From Sphingopyxis sp. (GTDB lineage Bacteria > Pseudomonadota > Alphaproteobacteria > Sphingomonadales > Sphingomonadaceae): DNA of 38,185 nt. A program made the position numbers and the translations under genes. The stretch lies in the NCBI RefSeq assembly GCF_016793825.1, contig NZ_JAEULM010000049.1, positions 1-38,185 of the forward strand, in the 5' to 3' direction. Under the pieces are notes generated by a model. It did no database searches. It was not told the DNA's origin and saw nothing but the letters and a program-made list of their open reading frames with translations. Positions 1-8,047 of this stretch are shown one piece after another (within the stretch, counting starts at the first letter, position 1; every line of letters starts with the position of its first letter).

Positions 1-234
1 CGGCACGACTTCGATCGACGCGACGAGCGCGCCGCGCGTGACGACGCCCTGGACCAAGCCATCGAGGTCGACTTCCTCGATATGCACCTTGCCGTTGTTG
101 ACGGTATCGACGACGTGCTGGCTGACGTCGACGCCGGTCACCTTGCTGCCCGAGCGCGCGATCAGCGCGGCGGTCGGCAGGCCGATATAGCCGAGGCCGA
201 GGACGGTGACTTGCTGATCGCTATCAATGGGCAC
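1..234 (-). CDS. wecC: UDP-N-acetyl-D-mannosamine dehydrogenase, N-terminal part
   Basis: Partial gene; only the first 78 codons lie in the window and the C-terminus is beyond base 1. The translation opens VPIDSDQQVTVLGLGYIGLP, the NAD-binding Gly-rich loop (GLGYIG) typical of UDP-glucose/UDP-ManNAc dehydrogenases, and continues with a TGVDVS segment. The start is a GTG at 234-232 that overlaps the wecB stop by 11 bases, so the two are translationally coupled. WecC oxidises UDP-ManNAc to UDP-ManNAcA in the cytoplasm, which fits the upstream epimerase gene. Another nucleotide-sugar dehydrogenase (for example WbpA/WbpO type) cannot be excluded from the N-terminus alone; the neighbour decides the call. 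Confidence 0.85.
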   Translation of the reverse strand, partial: MPIDSDQQVTVLGLGYIGLPTAALIARSGSKVTGVDVSQHVVDTVNNGKVHIEEVDLDGLVQGVVTRGALVASIEVVP

Positions 235-1339
235 GCGCGACAATCTCCGCTATTCGCTTCGCTGCCATGCCGTCGCCAAAAGGATTATGCGCGCGCGCCA
301 TGGCCGAATAGGCCTCGCTATCGTCCAAAAGGCTGAAAATTTCAGAAACGATGCGATTTTTGTCGGTTCCGACAAGCCGCGCGGTGCCGGCCTCGATGCC
401 CTCGGGGCGCTCGGTCGTCTCGCGCATGACGAGCACAGGCTTGCCGAGCGAGGGCGCTTCCTCCTGCACCCCGCCGCTGTCAGTGAGGACGAGGGTCGAG
501 GCGCCGAGCAGGCGAACGAAGTGGGGATAGTCGAGCGGATCGATCAGCGCGACATTGGCGAGGTTGCCGAGGATCGGTTCCATCGCGCTGCGCACATGGG
601 GGTTCGGATGGACGGGAAAGATCACCGCAGCGTCGGGCCGCGCGGCGATCCCGGCGATGGCATCGGCGATCGCCTTCATGCCGTCGCCGAAATTCTCGCG
701 CCGGTGCGAGGTAACCGCGATGATCCGCTTGCCCGCGAAACGGCCCAGCAGGGGGTCGAGCCCGGCAGCGAGCGACGGCTCTTCGTCGATCCGTGCAGAG
801 GTCGCGAGCAGCGCGTCGATCACCGTATTGCCGGTGATATGGATCTGATTCGCGGACACATTTTCGGCGCGGAGCGCCGCAGCGGCGGTTTCGGTGGGCG
901 CGAAGTGCAGGTCGGCGACCGCACCGGTGACCTTGCGGTTCACCTCTTCAGGCCAAGGATGGTAGATGTCGCCGCTGCGCAGCCCGGCCTCGACATGGCC
1001 GACCGGGATCTTGCGGAAATAGGCGGCGAGCGTCGCGGCCATCGTGGTGAGCGTATCGCCATGTACGAGGATGCGGTCGGGCTTTTCGGCGTCGAACGTC
1101 TCGCCCAGCCCGACAACAAGCCGCGCGAGCAGTGCATCGAGCGACTGGTTCGGCGTCATGACGTCGAGATCGATGTCGGGAACGATGCGCGCGATATCGA
1201 GCACTTGGTCGAGCATCTCGCGATGCTGCGCGGTGACGCACACGCGCGTTTCGACGCCCGGCTGGCGATGCAGCGCGTGGACGACGGGAAACATCTTGAT
1301 CGCTTCTGGACGGGTGCCGAAGACTGAAAGAACGCGCAT
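224..1339 (-). CDS. wecB: UDP-N-acetylglucosamine 2-epimerase (non-hydrolysing)
   Basis: Converts UDP-GlcNAc to UDP-ManNAc in the cytoplasm. The 371-residue product has full family length. It opens with VFGTRPEAIKMFP and carries the hallmark segments VHGDTLTT, GHVEAGLRS followed by PEEVNRK, TSHRREN and DSGGVQEEAPSLGKPVLVMR, which hold the catalytic Asp, Glu and His residues of the WecB family. The N-terminal segment starts directly at the first ATG, so that start is likely; no strong ribosome binding site is visible. It lies just upstream of wecC with an 11-base overlap and is divergent from the phosphatase gene. It is distinct from the second epimerase at 4709-5863, which belongs to the FnlC/CapG branch. 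Confidence 0.95.
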   Translation of the reverse strand: MRVLSVFGTRPEAIKMFPVVHALHRQPGVETRVCVTAQHREMLDQVLDIARIVPDIDLDVMTPNQSLDALLARLVVGLGETFDAEKPDRILVHGDTLTTMAATLAAYFRKIPVGHVEAGLRSGDIYHPWPEEVNRKVTGAVADLHFAPTETAAAALRAENVSANQIHITGNTVIDALLATSARIDEEPSLAAGLDPLLGRFAGKRIIAVTSHRRENFGDGMKAIADAIAGIAARPDAAVIFPVHPNPHVRSAMEPILGNLANVALIDPLDYPHFVRLLGASTLVLTDSGGVQEEAPSLGKPVLVMRETTERPEGIEAGTARLVGTDKNRIVSEIFSLLDDSEAYSAMARAHNPFGDGMAAKRIAEIVARAH

Positions 1340-1346
1340 ATCGACT

Positions 1347-1438
1347 GGATCGCTTAATTGGTTTAATGGCTTGTTCGAAGATAACTGCTAGCAGGTACGA
1401 GACTAGCCGATACAGATAAGCCGTTGCGGATCGCTTAA
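1347..1438. repeat. 11-bp direct repeat in divergent promoter region
   Basis: The sequence GGATCGCTTAA occurs at 1347-1357 and again at 1428-1438, 81 bases apart, in the 226-base gap between the divergent wecB and phosphatase genes. A short inverted repeat (GCTAG at about 1387 and CTAGC at about 1402) sits between the two copies. The spacing is near eight helical turns, which would suit a regulator binding both copies. No regulator is known to me for this motif. Confidence 0.4.
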
Positions 1439-1451
1439 CCCGGTTGATCGG
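1434..1451. promoter_or_regulatory. possible shared regulatory motif, copy 1
   Basis: CTTAACCC followed by GG and TTGATCGG. Nearly the same string, with one base in place of GG, is found at 27751-27767 next to another locus gene. It overlaps the second copy of the 11-bp direct repeat. The function is unknown; this rests on sequence resemblance only. Confidence 0.25.
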
Positions 1452-1565
1452 GCGGCGCGGCCGCTTTGGGCTTGACCGACGACTTGCCGCCATGCACCGC
1501 GCATTGTCCCGTGCCAAGCTCCGGACACGCCGCGCAATCAAGCGCGGAGCCAGGAAGAATGATCA

Positions 1566-2336
1566 ATGTCCCTGTTTTCGCGATTCCGACGCCCTGTTGC
1601 GGAGCGGGTCGCGCGCACTGCCCTGATCCCCCCCGGAATTCGTGTGTACGCCATAGGCGATATTCATGGGCGTGACGATCTGTTTGCAGACTTGCTCGAC
1701 AAGATTGAAGCCGACCACGCCTCGCGTAGTCCAGCGAAATCCGTCCTGATCCTGCTCGGCGACCTTGTCGATCGCGGGCCGAATTCGCGCGAGGTGGTCG
1801 AACGCGCCATGGCCAGCCGCGATCGTTTTGATGAGGTCCGCTGCCTGATCGGAAATCACGAGGAGTGCTTTTTAGAGGCGTTGACGGGCGACGTTCAGCG
1901 CGTTCGCTATTTCAGTCGGATCGGAGGCGATGCCACCATCCGAAGCTATTGGCGCGATGAAGACAGCTATAACGAGGCGAGCTACGAGGACGTTGCCGAG
2001 AAGTTGCCGCAAATCGTGCCCCAGTCGCACACCGATTTCTTGCGGTCGGGTGAGGACATGATCCGGTTGGGCGGCTATGTGTTTGTCCACGCCGGCGTGC
2101 GCCCCGGCATCTCGCTCGACGATCAGCGAAAAAAGGATCTGCGCTGGATCCGCGAGGAGTTTCTCGCAAGCGATGATGACTTCGGTGCGATCGTGGTCCA
2201 TGGTCACAGTATTAGCAAAGCTGTTGAAATTAAAGACAATCGTATAGGAATCGATACCGGAGCCTATTGTTACGACACGCTGACGGCGATCTGCCTCGAA
2301 AGTGACCGCAGGATGATCCTCCAATCCTATTGCTAG
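1566..2336 (+). CDS. PPP-family metallophosphatase (Ser/Thr phosphatase or Ap4A hydrolase type)
   Basis: A 256-residue soluble protein with the complete calcineurin-like metal-binding set in order: YAIGDIHGRDDL near residue 30, LLGDLVDRGPNS near 65, IGNHEE near 98, FVHAGVRPG near 173 and VVHGHS near 212. These hold the two-metal site of the PPP superfamily, as in lambda phosphatase, PrpA and the symmetrical Ap4A hydrolase. The start at 1566 has AGGAAG eight bases upstream. It leads a + strand group with the ligase-like and export genes. No low-molecular-weight tyrosine phosphatase (Wzb) is present in the window, so this enzyme could oppose a kinase such as Wzc, but the substrate is inferred only from position. 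A run of seven Cs lies at 1628-1634 in the coding frame. Confidence 0.85.
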   Translation: MSLFSRFRRPVAERVARTALIPPGIRVYAIGDIHGRDDLFADLLDKIEADHASRSPAKSVLILLGDLVDRGPNSREVVERAMASRDRFDEVRCLIGNHEECFLEALTGDVQRVRYFSRIGGDATIRSYWRDEDSYNEASYEDVAEKLPQIVPQSHTDFLRSGEDMIRLGGYVFVHAGVRPGISLDDQRKKDLRWIREEFLASDDDFGAIVVHGHSISKAVEIKDNRIGIDTGAYCYDTLTAICLESDRRMILQSYC

Positions 2337-2367
2337 CCCATTTGGACAATGCTACTCGCCGACCGAA

Positions 2368-3846
2368 ATGGACTTCAAGGATCCCATGTCTCGTTCGATT
2401 GCCACATCTCCTCGTCGCGATTTCGCGTCACAACGCGGGGCGCTCAGAGACTTGCTTGCCTGGTCCATCGGAGCGCGCAAGCATGTTTTCTATGTGCTTG
2501 TCGCCTATGTATCGGTCATTTTCTTGTGCGGTGGCGGTGCAAGATCGGACATCCAATCGCTGATCCTCGTCCGGCCGCTTGCCGTACTCGTATGCGGTTT
2601 CGCGCTCCTGACCCTGCGGTTCGACGATCTACGGCGATACCGGTTCATGAGCATTATGGCGGCCCTGGTCATTCTGCTGCTTTTGGCACATATGATTCCT
2701 TTGCCGCCATCGATGTGGCAAGCGCTTCCGGGACGCGATCTGGTCGTGGATATCGATCGCGCCGCGGGACTGTACAATCTTTGGCGCCCGCTGACGCTTA
2801 CTCCGCAAGCGGCCGAAAATGCCTTCTTTTCCGTCTTCGTTCCTCTCGGTGCCTTTTTGCTTGCCGTGCAGCTCGACCTGGACGACCGTAGGCGGTTGGT
2901 CGTTCCTCTGATTATTATTGGCGGGCTTAGCGGCCTCTTGGGCATTTTCCAGATCGTCGGAGACCCCAAAGGTTCGCTTTATCTGTATCGGATTACCAAC
3001 AATGGCCAGGCCGTCGGCCTGTTCTCCAACCGGAATCACCAAGCAGTTTTCCTTGTAGCGATGTTCCCGTTGCTCGCCTATTTCGCCTCGCAAGCGTTGC
3101 GGACCGACGACCAGATCAAAACGCGCCTGGTCATTTGCACGGCTGCCGCTGCAATCCTGGTGCCGCTTGTGCTTGTCACGGGCTCGCGTCAGGGTCTTCT
3201 GCTTGGCCTGCTTGCAATCGCCTTGTCTTTTTTGATCTTCGAGCGGCCTCAGGCCAGCTTGGCGCGCCGACGGGGGGAGCAAAAGAGTTTCGGTATGATG
3301 TTCGTTGCGATCTTCGCGGCGCTGCTGCTTGCCGTGGTCACGGCCGTCGCATCAAGAGCCGAAGCACTCAACAGATTGATTGCGACTGACCTGAACGAAG
3401 AGGGGCGCGCTACGGCATGGCGGATCGTCGCAAAGCTGATTGGCGAATATTTTCCTTTGGGCTCGGGATCCGGCAGCTTCGTAGAGGCTTATCAGGTCGC
3501 TGAACCGCTCAGCGAGCTCCGGCCAAATTATTTCAACCACGCGCATAACGATTTTCTGGAAGTTGCCTTGACCTTCGGCCTGCCTGGAATGCTGTTGCTA
3601 GTGGTGGCAGTCGCCGGCTTCGCGCGCGGTGCATGGATCATTTTTCGCCGCAAGCCCTCCGAGCAAAAAGGCAACCGATTGGCACGCAGCGGCGCAGTGA
3701 TCGTATTGACCGCGGGACTCGCCAGCTTCGTCGATTACCCTCTTCGCACGCCATCGTTCGCCTGCTTCTTCGTGATCGTTTGCTGCCTGATGTATTCGGG
3801 TTTGCCATCGCGGCGAAATTCCGCTGGCGTGGCCACGACCGACTGA
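2368..3846 (+). CDS. O-antigen ligase / Wzy_C-type membrane protein
   Basis: A 492-residue polytopic membrane protein with about ten to twelve hydrophobic segments. It has the features of the WaaL/PglL/Wzy_C family: SNRNHQAVFLVAMFPL at the start of the domain near residue 218, TGSRQG near 271, and HAHNDFLEVALTFGLPG near residue 392 in the large periplasmic loop, whose His is typical of ligases. It would act in the inner membrane, either polymerising or transferring an undecaprenyl-linked glycan. The ATG at 2368 lacks a clear ribosome site; the ATG at 2386 has AAGGA four bases upstream and is an alternative start. It sits between the phosphatase and the export lipoprotein. A second polymerase candidate is at 19420-20688. 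Confidence 0.8.
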   Translation: MDFKDPMSRSIATSPRRDFASQRGALRDLLAWSIGARKHVFYVLVAYVSVIFLCGGGARSDIQSLILVRPLAVLVCGFALLTLRFDDLRRYRFMSIMAALVILLLLAHMIPLPPSMWQALPGRDLVVDIDRAAGLYNLWRPLTLTPQAAENAFFSVFVPLGAFLLAVQLDLDDRRRLVVPLIIIGGLSGLLGIFQIVGDPKGSLYLYRITNNGQAVGLFSNRNHQAVFLVAMFPLLAYFASQALRTDDQIKTRLVICTAAAAILVPLVLVTGSRQGLLLGLLAIALSFLIFERPQASLARRRGEQKSFGMMFVAIFAALLLAVVTAVASRAEALNRLIATDLNEEGRATAWRIVAKLIGEYFPLGSGSGSFVEAYQVAEPLSELRPNYFNHAHNDFLEVALTFGLPGMLLLVVAVAGFARGAWIIFRRKPSEQKGNRLARSGAVIVLTAGLASFVDYPLRTPSFACFFVIVCCLMYSGLPSRRNSAGVATTD

Positions 3847-3901
3847 CTATCCGCCTTCGGTGGCGGAGCGCGCATTTGGACGTTGCGTTGTAAGGAAACA
3901 T

Positions 3902-4630
3902 ATGATTGGCTCTAAACATTTGCTGCTGCTTGCATTTCCGTTGCTTGTCGCGGGATGCGCAGGTTCGGTAAAGCCGGTTGGAGGCGCGGCCAACGTTCGC
4001 GTGGTAGAATCGTCCGTTCTGCCAGAGCCGAGCGGCGATGATTATCGCTTGCCCGGTCGCGCCTATGCTATCGGGCCTTTCGACAAGCTGCGTATCGATG
4101 TCCTGGGAATGCCCGAGTTCTCGCTTGAAGAAATTCAGACGGACGCCGGCGGCCATTTCTCGCTGCCGCTTGCCGGAAGCATCGAGGCGGCGGGCCTGAC
4201 TCCGGCAGAGGTAGCCGTCGTCATCCGGGACCGCTTGCGCAATCAGCATGTGCGCGATCCGCAAGTGTCGGTGAATTTGACCGAGACCGTCAGCCAGGTC
4301 ATTACCGTGGAAGGCGAGGTCAAGAAGCCCGGACTATATCCGGCATTGGGTAATATGACGCTGCTCAGCGCGGTTGCCCGTGCCGAAGGCACGACCGAAT
4401 TCACCAATACCAAGGACGTCATCGTATTCCGTACAGTCGGGCAGCAGAAATATGCCGCGCTGTACAGCCTCGCGGCGATCCGTCGCGGCGCTTATGACGA
4501 CCCGCAAATTTATGCCAATGATCGTGTCGTCATCGGCGACAGTCCTCAGCGCCGCCTCTTCCGCGATATCTTGCAAGTGGTGCCGCTGATTACGACGCCG
4601 CTCGTGGTCGCGCTGCAGAACAACAACTGA
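3902..4630 (+). CDS. polysaccharide export lipoprotein (OPX/Wza-like)
   Basis: Outer-membrane polysaccharide export protein of 242 residues. The start at 3902 is chosen because AAGGA lies just upstream and the product then opens with a lipoprotein signal, MIGSKHLLLLAFPLLVAGC, with lipobox LVAGC. The Poly_export domain follows (YAIGPFDKLRIDVLGMPEFS near residue 47, then FSLPLAGSIEAAGLTP), then an SLBB domain (ITVEGEVKKPGLYPALG near residue 126). It is shorter than E. coli Wza (about 380 residues) and lacks the C-terminal amphipathic-helix module, as in many alphaproteobacterial OPX proteins. It would work with the Wzc-like protein at 10650-12869. A longer reading from 3860 would hide the signal peptide and is unlikely. 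Confidence 0.9.
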   Translation: MIGSKHLLLLAFPLLVAGCAGSVKPVGGAANVRVVESSVLPEPSGDDYRLPGRAYAIGPFDKLRIDVLGMPEFSLEEIQTDAGGHFSLPLAGSIEAAGLTPAEVAVVIRDRLRNQHVRDPQVSVNLTETVSQVITVEGEVKKPGLYPALGNMTLLSAVARAEGTTEFTNTKDVIVFRTVGQQKYAALYSLAAIRRGAYDDPQIYANDRVVIGDSPQRRLFRDILQVVPLITTPLVVALQNNN

Positions 4631-4638
4631 GGTCGTCG

Positions 4639-4664
4639 GACTGGCCAGCATCTGCTGGCCAGTC
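4639..4664. terminator. strong hairpin between convergent genes
   Basis: A perfect 12-bp inverted repeat, GACTGGCCAGCA, two bases, then TGCTGGCCAGTC, lies nine bases after the export gene stop and 45 bases from the convergent fnlC stop. No clear T-run follows on either strand, so a bidirectional terminator or 3'-end stabiliser is inferred from position and stem strength. Confidence 0.6.
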
Positions 4665-4708
4665 GCGAAGTCGGCGGCGCTGGTCACCCTTTGCTGCACA
4701 GGCGTCGT

Positions 4709-5863
4709 CTAGGTCAGGTCGTTCGCGCGAATCCCATCCCAGCCATTGCTGAGCTTGGCCGTACCCACAATCAGGCTGACGACGCGGTCTGACGTGTTCG
4801 CGATGCAATAGTCGGACGGGATAGGCTGCGGTCGGCCGTTCCCTGCCCGGTCGTCGAACATCGTCGTCGCTGTAAGGACCGCAGCACCTATGGCTGCCCG
4901 GTCGAGCCCAGCCAGGACAAGGCAACCAACGTCGAGGCCTTCGGGACGCTCGATCGCGTCGCGAGGGGTGACCGCGGGAAAGCCGAGAATGGAGGCCTCT
5001 TCGGCAATTGTACCGCTATCGGATATCACGCAATATGCATGCAGCTGCAGGTGGTTATAGTCATGGAAGCCGAATGGCTCCATATAGCGGACGCGAGGGT
5101 CCAGCGGCACGTCCTTCAACGCTTCGAGGCGCTTGCGCGTACGCGGGTGGGTCGACACGATCACCGGCATGTCATGCGTTTCGGCGAGCATGTTGAGGGT
5201 TTCGAGCAACTCCGACAGGCGCGTGCTGTTGTCGACATTCTCCTCGCGGTGCAGCGAGACGACAAAATATCCGCGGCGTTCGAGCGACAGGCGATCCAAA
5301 ACATCCGACGTGTCGATCCGGGAGCGATAGTGGTCGAGCACTTCGCGCATCGGTGACCCGGTCAAATAGATGCGGCGGTGCTGCAGCCCTTCGGACAGAA
5401 GATGCCGCCGCGCGTGCTCGGTATAAACCAGGTTGAAGTCGGCAATATGGTCGACAAGCTTGCGGTTCGTCTCTTCGGGCACATTGCGGTCGAACGATCG
5501 GTTGCCGGCTTCCATATGGTAGACCGGAATCTTCATGCGGCGCGCCATGATCGCCGAAATCGCAGAATTGGTGTCGCCGAGTACAAGCACGGCATCGGGT
5601 TTTTCCTGGCGCAAGACGCGCTCACTTTCGATCAGGATCTTGCCGAGGGTCTCGCCCAGCGAGCCCCCTCCGGTACCGAGAAAGTGGTCAGGAGCGCGGA
5701 CGCCCAAATCCTCGAAGAACACCTCGTTGAGGCTATAGTCGTAGTTTTGACCCGTATGGACGATCACATGATCACTGTGCCGATCAAGAGCCGCCATGAC
5801 GCGGGATAACCGGATGATCTCGGGCCGCGTACCGAGGATCGTCATGACTTTCAGCTTTTGCAT
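4709..5863 (-). CDS. fnlC: UDP-L-FucNAc-forming C2 epimerase (FnlC/WbjD/CapG)
   Basis: 384 residues, opening MQKLKVMTILGTRPEIIRLS. It belongs to the WecB fold family but to the FnlC/WbjD/CapG branch, marked by MEAGNRSFDRNVPEETNRK near residue 117, SLHREENVD near 204 and a PEGLDVGC segment. This branch performs the last step to UDP-N-acetyl-L-fucosamine, inverting C2 of the L-pneumosamine intermediate. The start at 5863 is preferred over 5890 because the family motif follows at once, GAGAG lies upstream, and it falls ten bases after the fnlB stop. It is the last gene of the wzc-wbuXYZ-fnlABC operon. The pairing with fnlA and fnlB makes the assignment firm compared with the first wecB. Confidence 0.92.
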   Translation of the reverse strand: MQKLKVMTILGTRPEIIRLSRVMAALDRHSDHVIVHTGQNYDYSLNEVFFEDLGVRAPDHFLGTGGGSLGETLGKILIESERVLRQEKPDAVLVLGDTNSAISAIMARRMKIPVYHMEAGNRSFDRNVPEETNRKLVDHIADFNLVYTEHARRHLLSEGLQHRRIYLTGSPMREVLDHYRSRIDTSDVLDRLSLERRGYFVVSLHREENVDNSTRLSELLETLNMLAETHDMPVIVSTHPRTRKRLEALKDVPLDPRVRYMEPFGFHDYNHLQLHAYCVISDSGTIAEEASILGFPAVTPRDAIERPEGLDVGCLVLAGLDRAAIGAAVLTATTMFDDRAGNGRPQPIPSDYCIANTSDRVVSLIVGTAKLSNGWDGIRANDLT

Positions 5864-5873
5864 AACCAGTCTC

Positions 5874-7007
5874 TCAAAGGGGGCAGGCAAAGGTGTCGGG
5901 CCGCATGCGGTCGAAGATTTCGTTGGCCCAGATCATGACAACCATTTCATCTTCACCGATGTTGGTGATGTCGTGCGTCCAGCCGGGAACGGTCTCGACA
6001 ATCTCGGCGACGGATCCGTCGGTGTCGAGGCTATGGATTTCGCCGCTGTCCATATGGCGAAACTTGAACCGGGCCCTGCCCTTGATCACGAGGAACTTCT
6101 CGGTCTTCGTGTGATGATAATGGCCGCCCCGCGTCACACCCGGATGCGCGGTGAAATAAGAAAACTGGCCGCTATCTATCGTCTTGAGCATTTCCACAAA
6201 AACCCCGCGAGCGTCTCCGTGCATCGGAAGGGTGTAGCTGAACGCATCGGTGGGCAGATAGCTGACATAAGTCGCATATAGTGCTCGGGTCAGGCCCGTG
6301 CCGACGCGATCAATCAACAGGCTGTTCTTGCCCTCGGCAAATGCACGCACGGTGTCGGCCAACTCGCCCACGGTGATCTGGTAAACGGGATGGACAGCGG
6401 CAAATCCGTCGGCTGAAAGGCGAAGCGTAGCACCGTCCATCACGGCCACGAACTCTGAAAGTACGTCATCGACGTAAGCCAGCGAGATCTCGCTGGCTGG
6501 ATCGTTGATATGGATCGGCAGACCGCGAGCGATATTGTGACAGAAGGTGGCAACGGCCGAGTTGTAGTTCGGGCGAGCCCATTTTCCGAAGACATTCGGC
6601 AGCCGGAAGGTGAAGACTGGGTTTCCTGTCTCTGCCTGAAGCCGTGCCAGCGCTTCTTCGGCTCCCCGCTTGCTCTCGCCATAGGAATTGTCGCGCATTG
6701 CCTGGATCGAGGATGTGTAGATTACCGGAATTGCTCTCCCGCTTGCGCGGACGGCCGCGCAAAGCGCCTCGGTGAGGGCAATGTTCCCTTGGGCGAACTC
6801 GGCTTCATTTTCAGGGCGATTGACACCAGCCAGATGAAATATGAAGCCGACGTCGGCCAGCAGGTCCGCCAGGGCGCCTGGGGAATCGGCCCGCGTAAAT
6901 GTGGCAACCTCGACGTCGGCGCGTTCAGCGAGCAGCAGTCGCAGGTTTCGGCCGAGAAAGCCGTCGGCGCCGGTGATCAATATCTTGGCCACGTCAGCCG
7001 ACCGCAT
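5874..7007 (-). CDS. fnlB: bifunctional C3 epimerase / C4 reductase (FnlB/WbjC/CapF)
   Basis: 377 residues, close to S. aureus CapF. An N-terminal SDR domain (ILITGADGFLGRN near residue 9, TSSIQAM, then YGESK as the Tyr-x3-Lys pair near residue 119) is joined to a C-terminal cupin (GHYHHTKTEKFLVIKG near residue 295, later PGWTHDI). In this family the cupin epimerises C3 of the 4-keto-L-sugar and the SDR domain reduces C4 with NADPH, giving UDP-L-pneumosamine. The cupin keeps the His/Glu cluster expected for the metal site. The ATG at 7007 overlaps the fnlA stop by 14 bases; a GTG five codons later is an alternative start. The middle gene of the fnl trio. Confidence 0.95.
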   Translation of the reverse strand: MRSADVAKILITGADGFLGRNLRLLLAERADVEVATFTRADSPGALADLLADVGFIFHLAGVNRPENEAEFAQGNIALTEALCAAVRASGRAIPVIYTSSIQAMRDNSYGESKRGAEEALARLQAETGNPVFTFRLPNVFGKWARPNYNSAVATFCHNIARGLPIHINDPASEISLAYVDDVLSEFVAVMDGATLRLSADGFAAVHPVYQITVGELADTVRAFAEGKNSLLIDRVGTGLTRALYATYVSYLPTDAFSYTLPMHGDARGVFVEMLKTIDSGQFSYFTAHPGVTRGGHYHHTKTEKFLVIKGRARFKFRHMDSGEIHSLDTDGSVAEIVETVPGWTHDITNIGEDEMVVMIWANEIFDRMRPDTFACPL

Positions 7008-8031
7008 CCACGGTCTGGCCCGCGACTAGCTTGTTGATGAAATCCAGCTTCAACAGCAGCTTGGCCATTCCCCCGACATCGAGTTGTTCGGTATTGTGCG
7101 AATTATATTCGTCGCCGTGCAGCGCGAGCGTAATGCGTTCCTCGCCTTGTTCCACGAACTTTGCGTAGTTCAGGTCGCGGCCATCGGGCGGAACGCGATA
7201 ATATGCCCCCAGATCCTCCGCGCGGGCGCGCTCCTCGCGGCCGAGAAGCGATTCGAACAGCTTCTCGCCATGTCGCGTTCCGATCACATCGACAGGGTGA
7301 TCGACCTCCCCGGTAAGCTGCAGAAGCGCCTTCGCCAGAGTATCGACGGTTGCGGCAGGAGCCTTCTGCACGAAGATGTCGCCATTCTGGCCGTGCTCAA
7401 AGGCATAGAGGACCAGATCGACCGCATCTTCGAGGGTCATCATGAACCGCGTCATTGCCGGATCGGTGATCGTGATCGGGTGGCCGCGCTGCATTTGTTC
7501 GACGAACAGAGGAATGACCGAGCCGCGCGACGCCATGACATTGCCGTAACGCGTGCCGCAGATCACCGTCTGGCCCGCGTTCCGGCTCGATGCGACCATG
7601 ACCTTTTCCATCATCGCCTTGCTGATACCCATGGCGTTGATCGGGTACACCGCCTTGTCGGTGCTGAGACAAATGACCCGCGCGACGCGCGCGGCAACAG
7701 CGGCGGTCAGGATATTCTCGGTGCCGATGACATTCGTCTGCACCGCTTGCATCGGATGAAACTCGCACGACGGCACCTGCTTCAGCGCCGCAGCATGAAA
7801 GACATAATCAACGCCCTGCATCGCAGCTTCGACACTTCGCATGTCGCGGACGTCGCCGATATGGAAGGTAAGTTTCGCGCTGTTGTAGCGCTTTCGCATA
7901 TCGTCCTGTTTCTTCTCGTCGCGGCTGAAAATACGGATTTCTTTCAGCTCGGAGTGAAGAAATCGGTCCAGCACGGCGTTGCCGAATGAACCGGTCCCGC
8001 CAGTGATCAATAGGGTTTTATGATCAAACAT
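6994..8031 (-). CDS. fnlA: UDP-GlcNAc 4,6-dehydratase / 5-epimerase (FnlA/WbjB/CapE)
   Basis: 345-residue soluble SDR enzyme that converts UDP-GlcNAc to the 4-keto-6-deoxy sugar with C5 inversion, the first step to UDP-L-FucNAc. It has LLITGGTGSFGNAVLDRFL at the N-terminus, HAAALKQVPSCEFHPMQAVQ near residue 87, LSTDKAVYPINAMGISKAMM near residue 121, and DIFVQKAPAATV. As in CapE and WbjB, the usual Tyr-x3-Lys is replaced by Met-x3-Lys (MGISK), so this is normal for the family and not a defect. It lies 16 bases after wbuZ and overlaps fnlB. Length and motifs separate it from the membrane-bound WbpM type at 24544-26457. Confidence 0.95.
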   Translation of the reverse strand: MFDHKTLLITGGTGSFGNAVLDRFLHSELKEIRIFSRDEKKQDDMRKRYNSAKLTFHIGDVRDMRSVEAAMQGVDYVFHAAALKQVPSCEFHPMQAVQTNVIGTENILTAAVAARVARVICLSTDKAVYPINAMGISKAMMEKVMVASSRNAGQTVICGTRYGNVMASRGSVIPLFVEQMQRGHPITITDPAMTRFMMTLEDAVDLVLYAFEHGQNGDIFVQKAPAATVDTLAKALLQLTGEVDHPVDVIGTRHGEKLFESLLGREERARAEDLGAYYRVPPDGRDLNYAKFVEQGEERITLALHGDEYNSHNTEQLDVGGMAKLLLKLDFINKLVAGQTVDAVG

Positions 8032-8047
8032 CGTCGCTCTGCCGTCC

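Noticed and set aside
227-1327. 366-codon open frame on the + strand
   Set aside because: Mirror of wecB, which is unmistakable by its catalytic motifs.
224-5863. Two redundant wecB copies
   Set aside because: The copy at 4709-5863 has the GNRSFDRNVPEETNRK mark of FnlC/CapG and is linked to fnlA and fnlB, so it has a different substrate.
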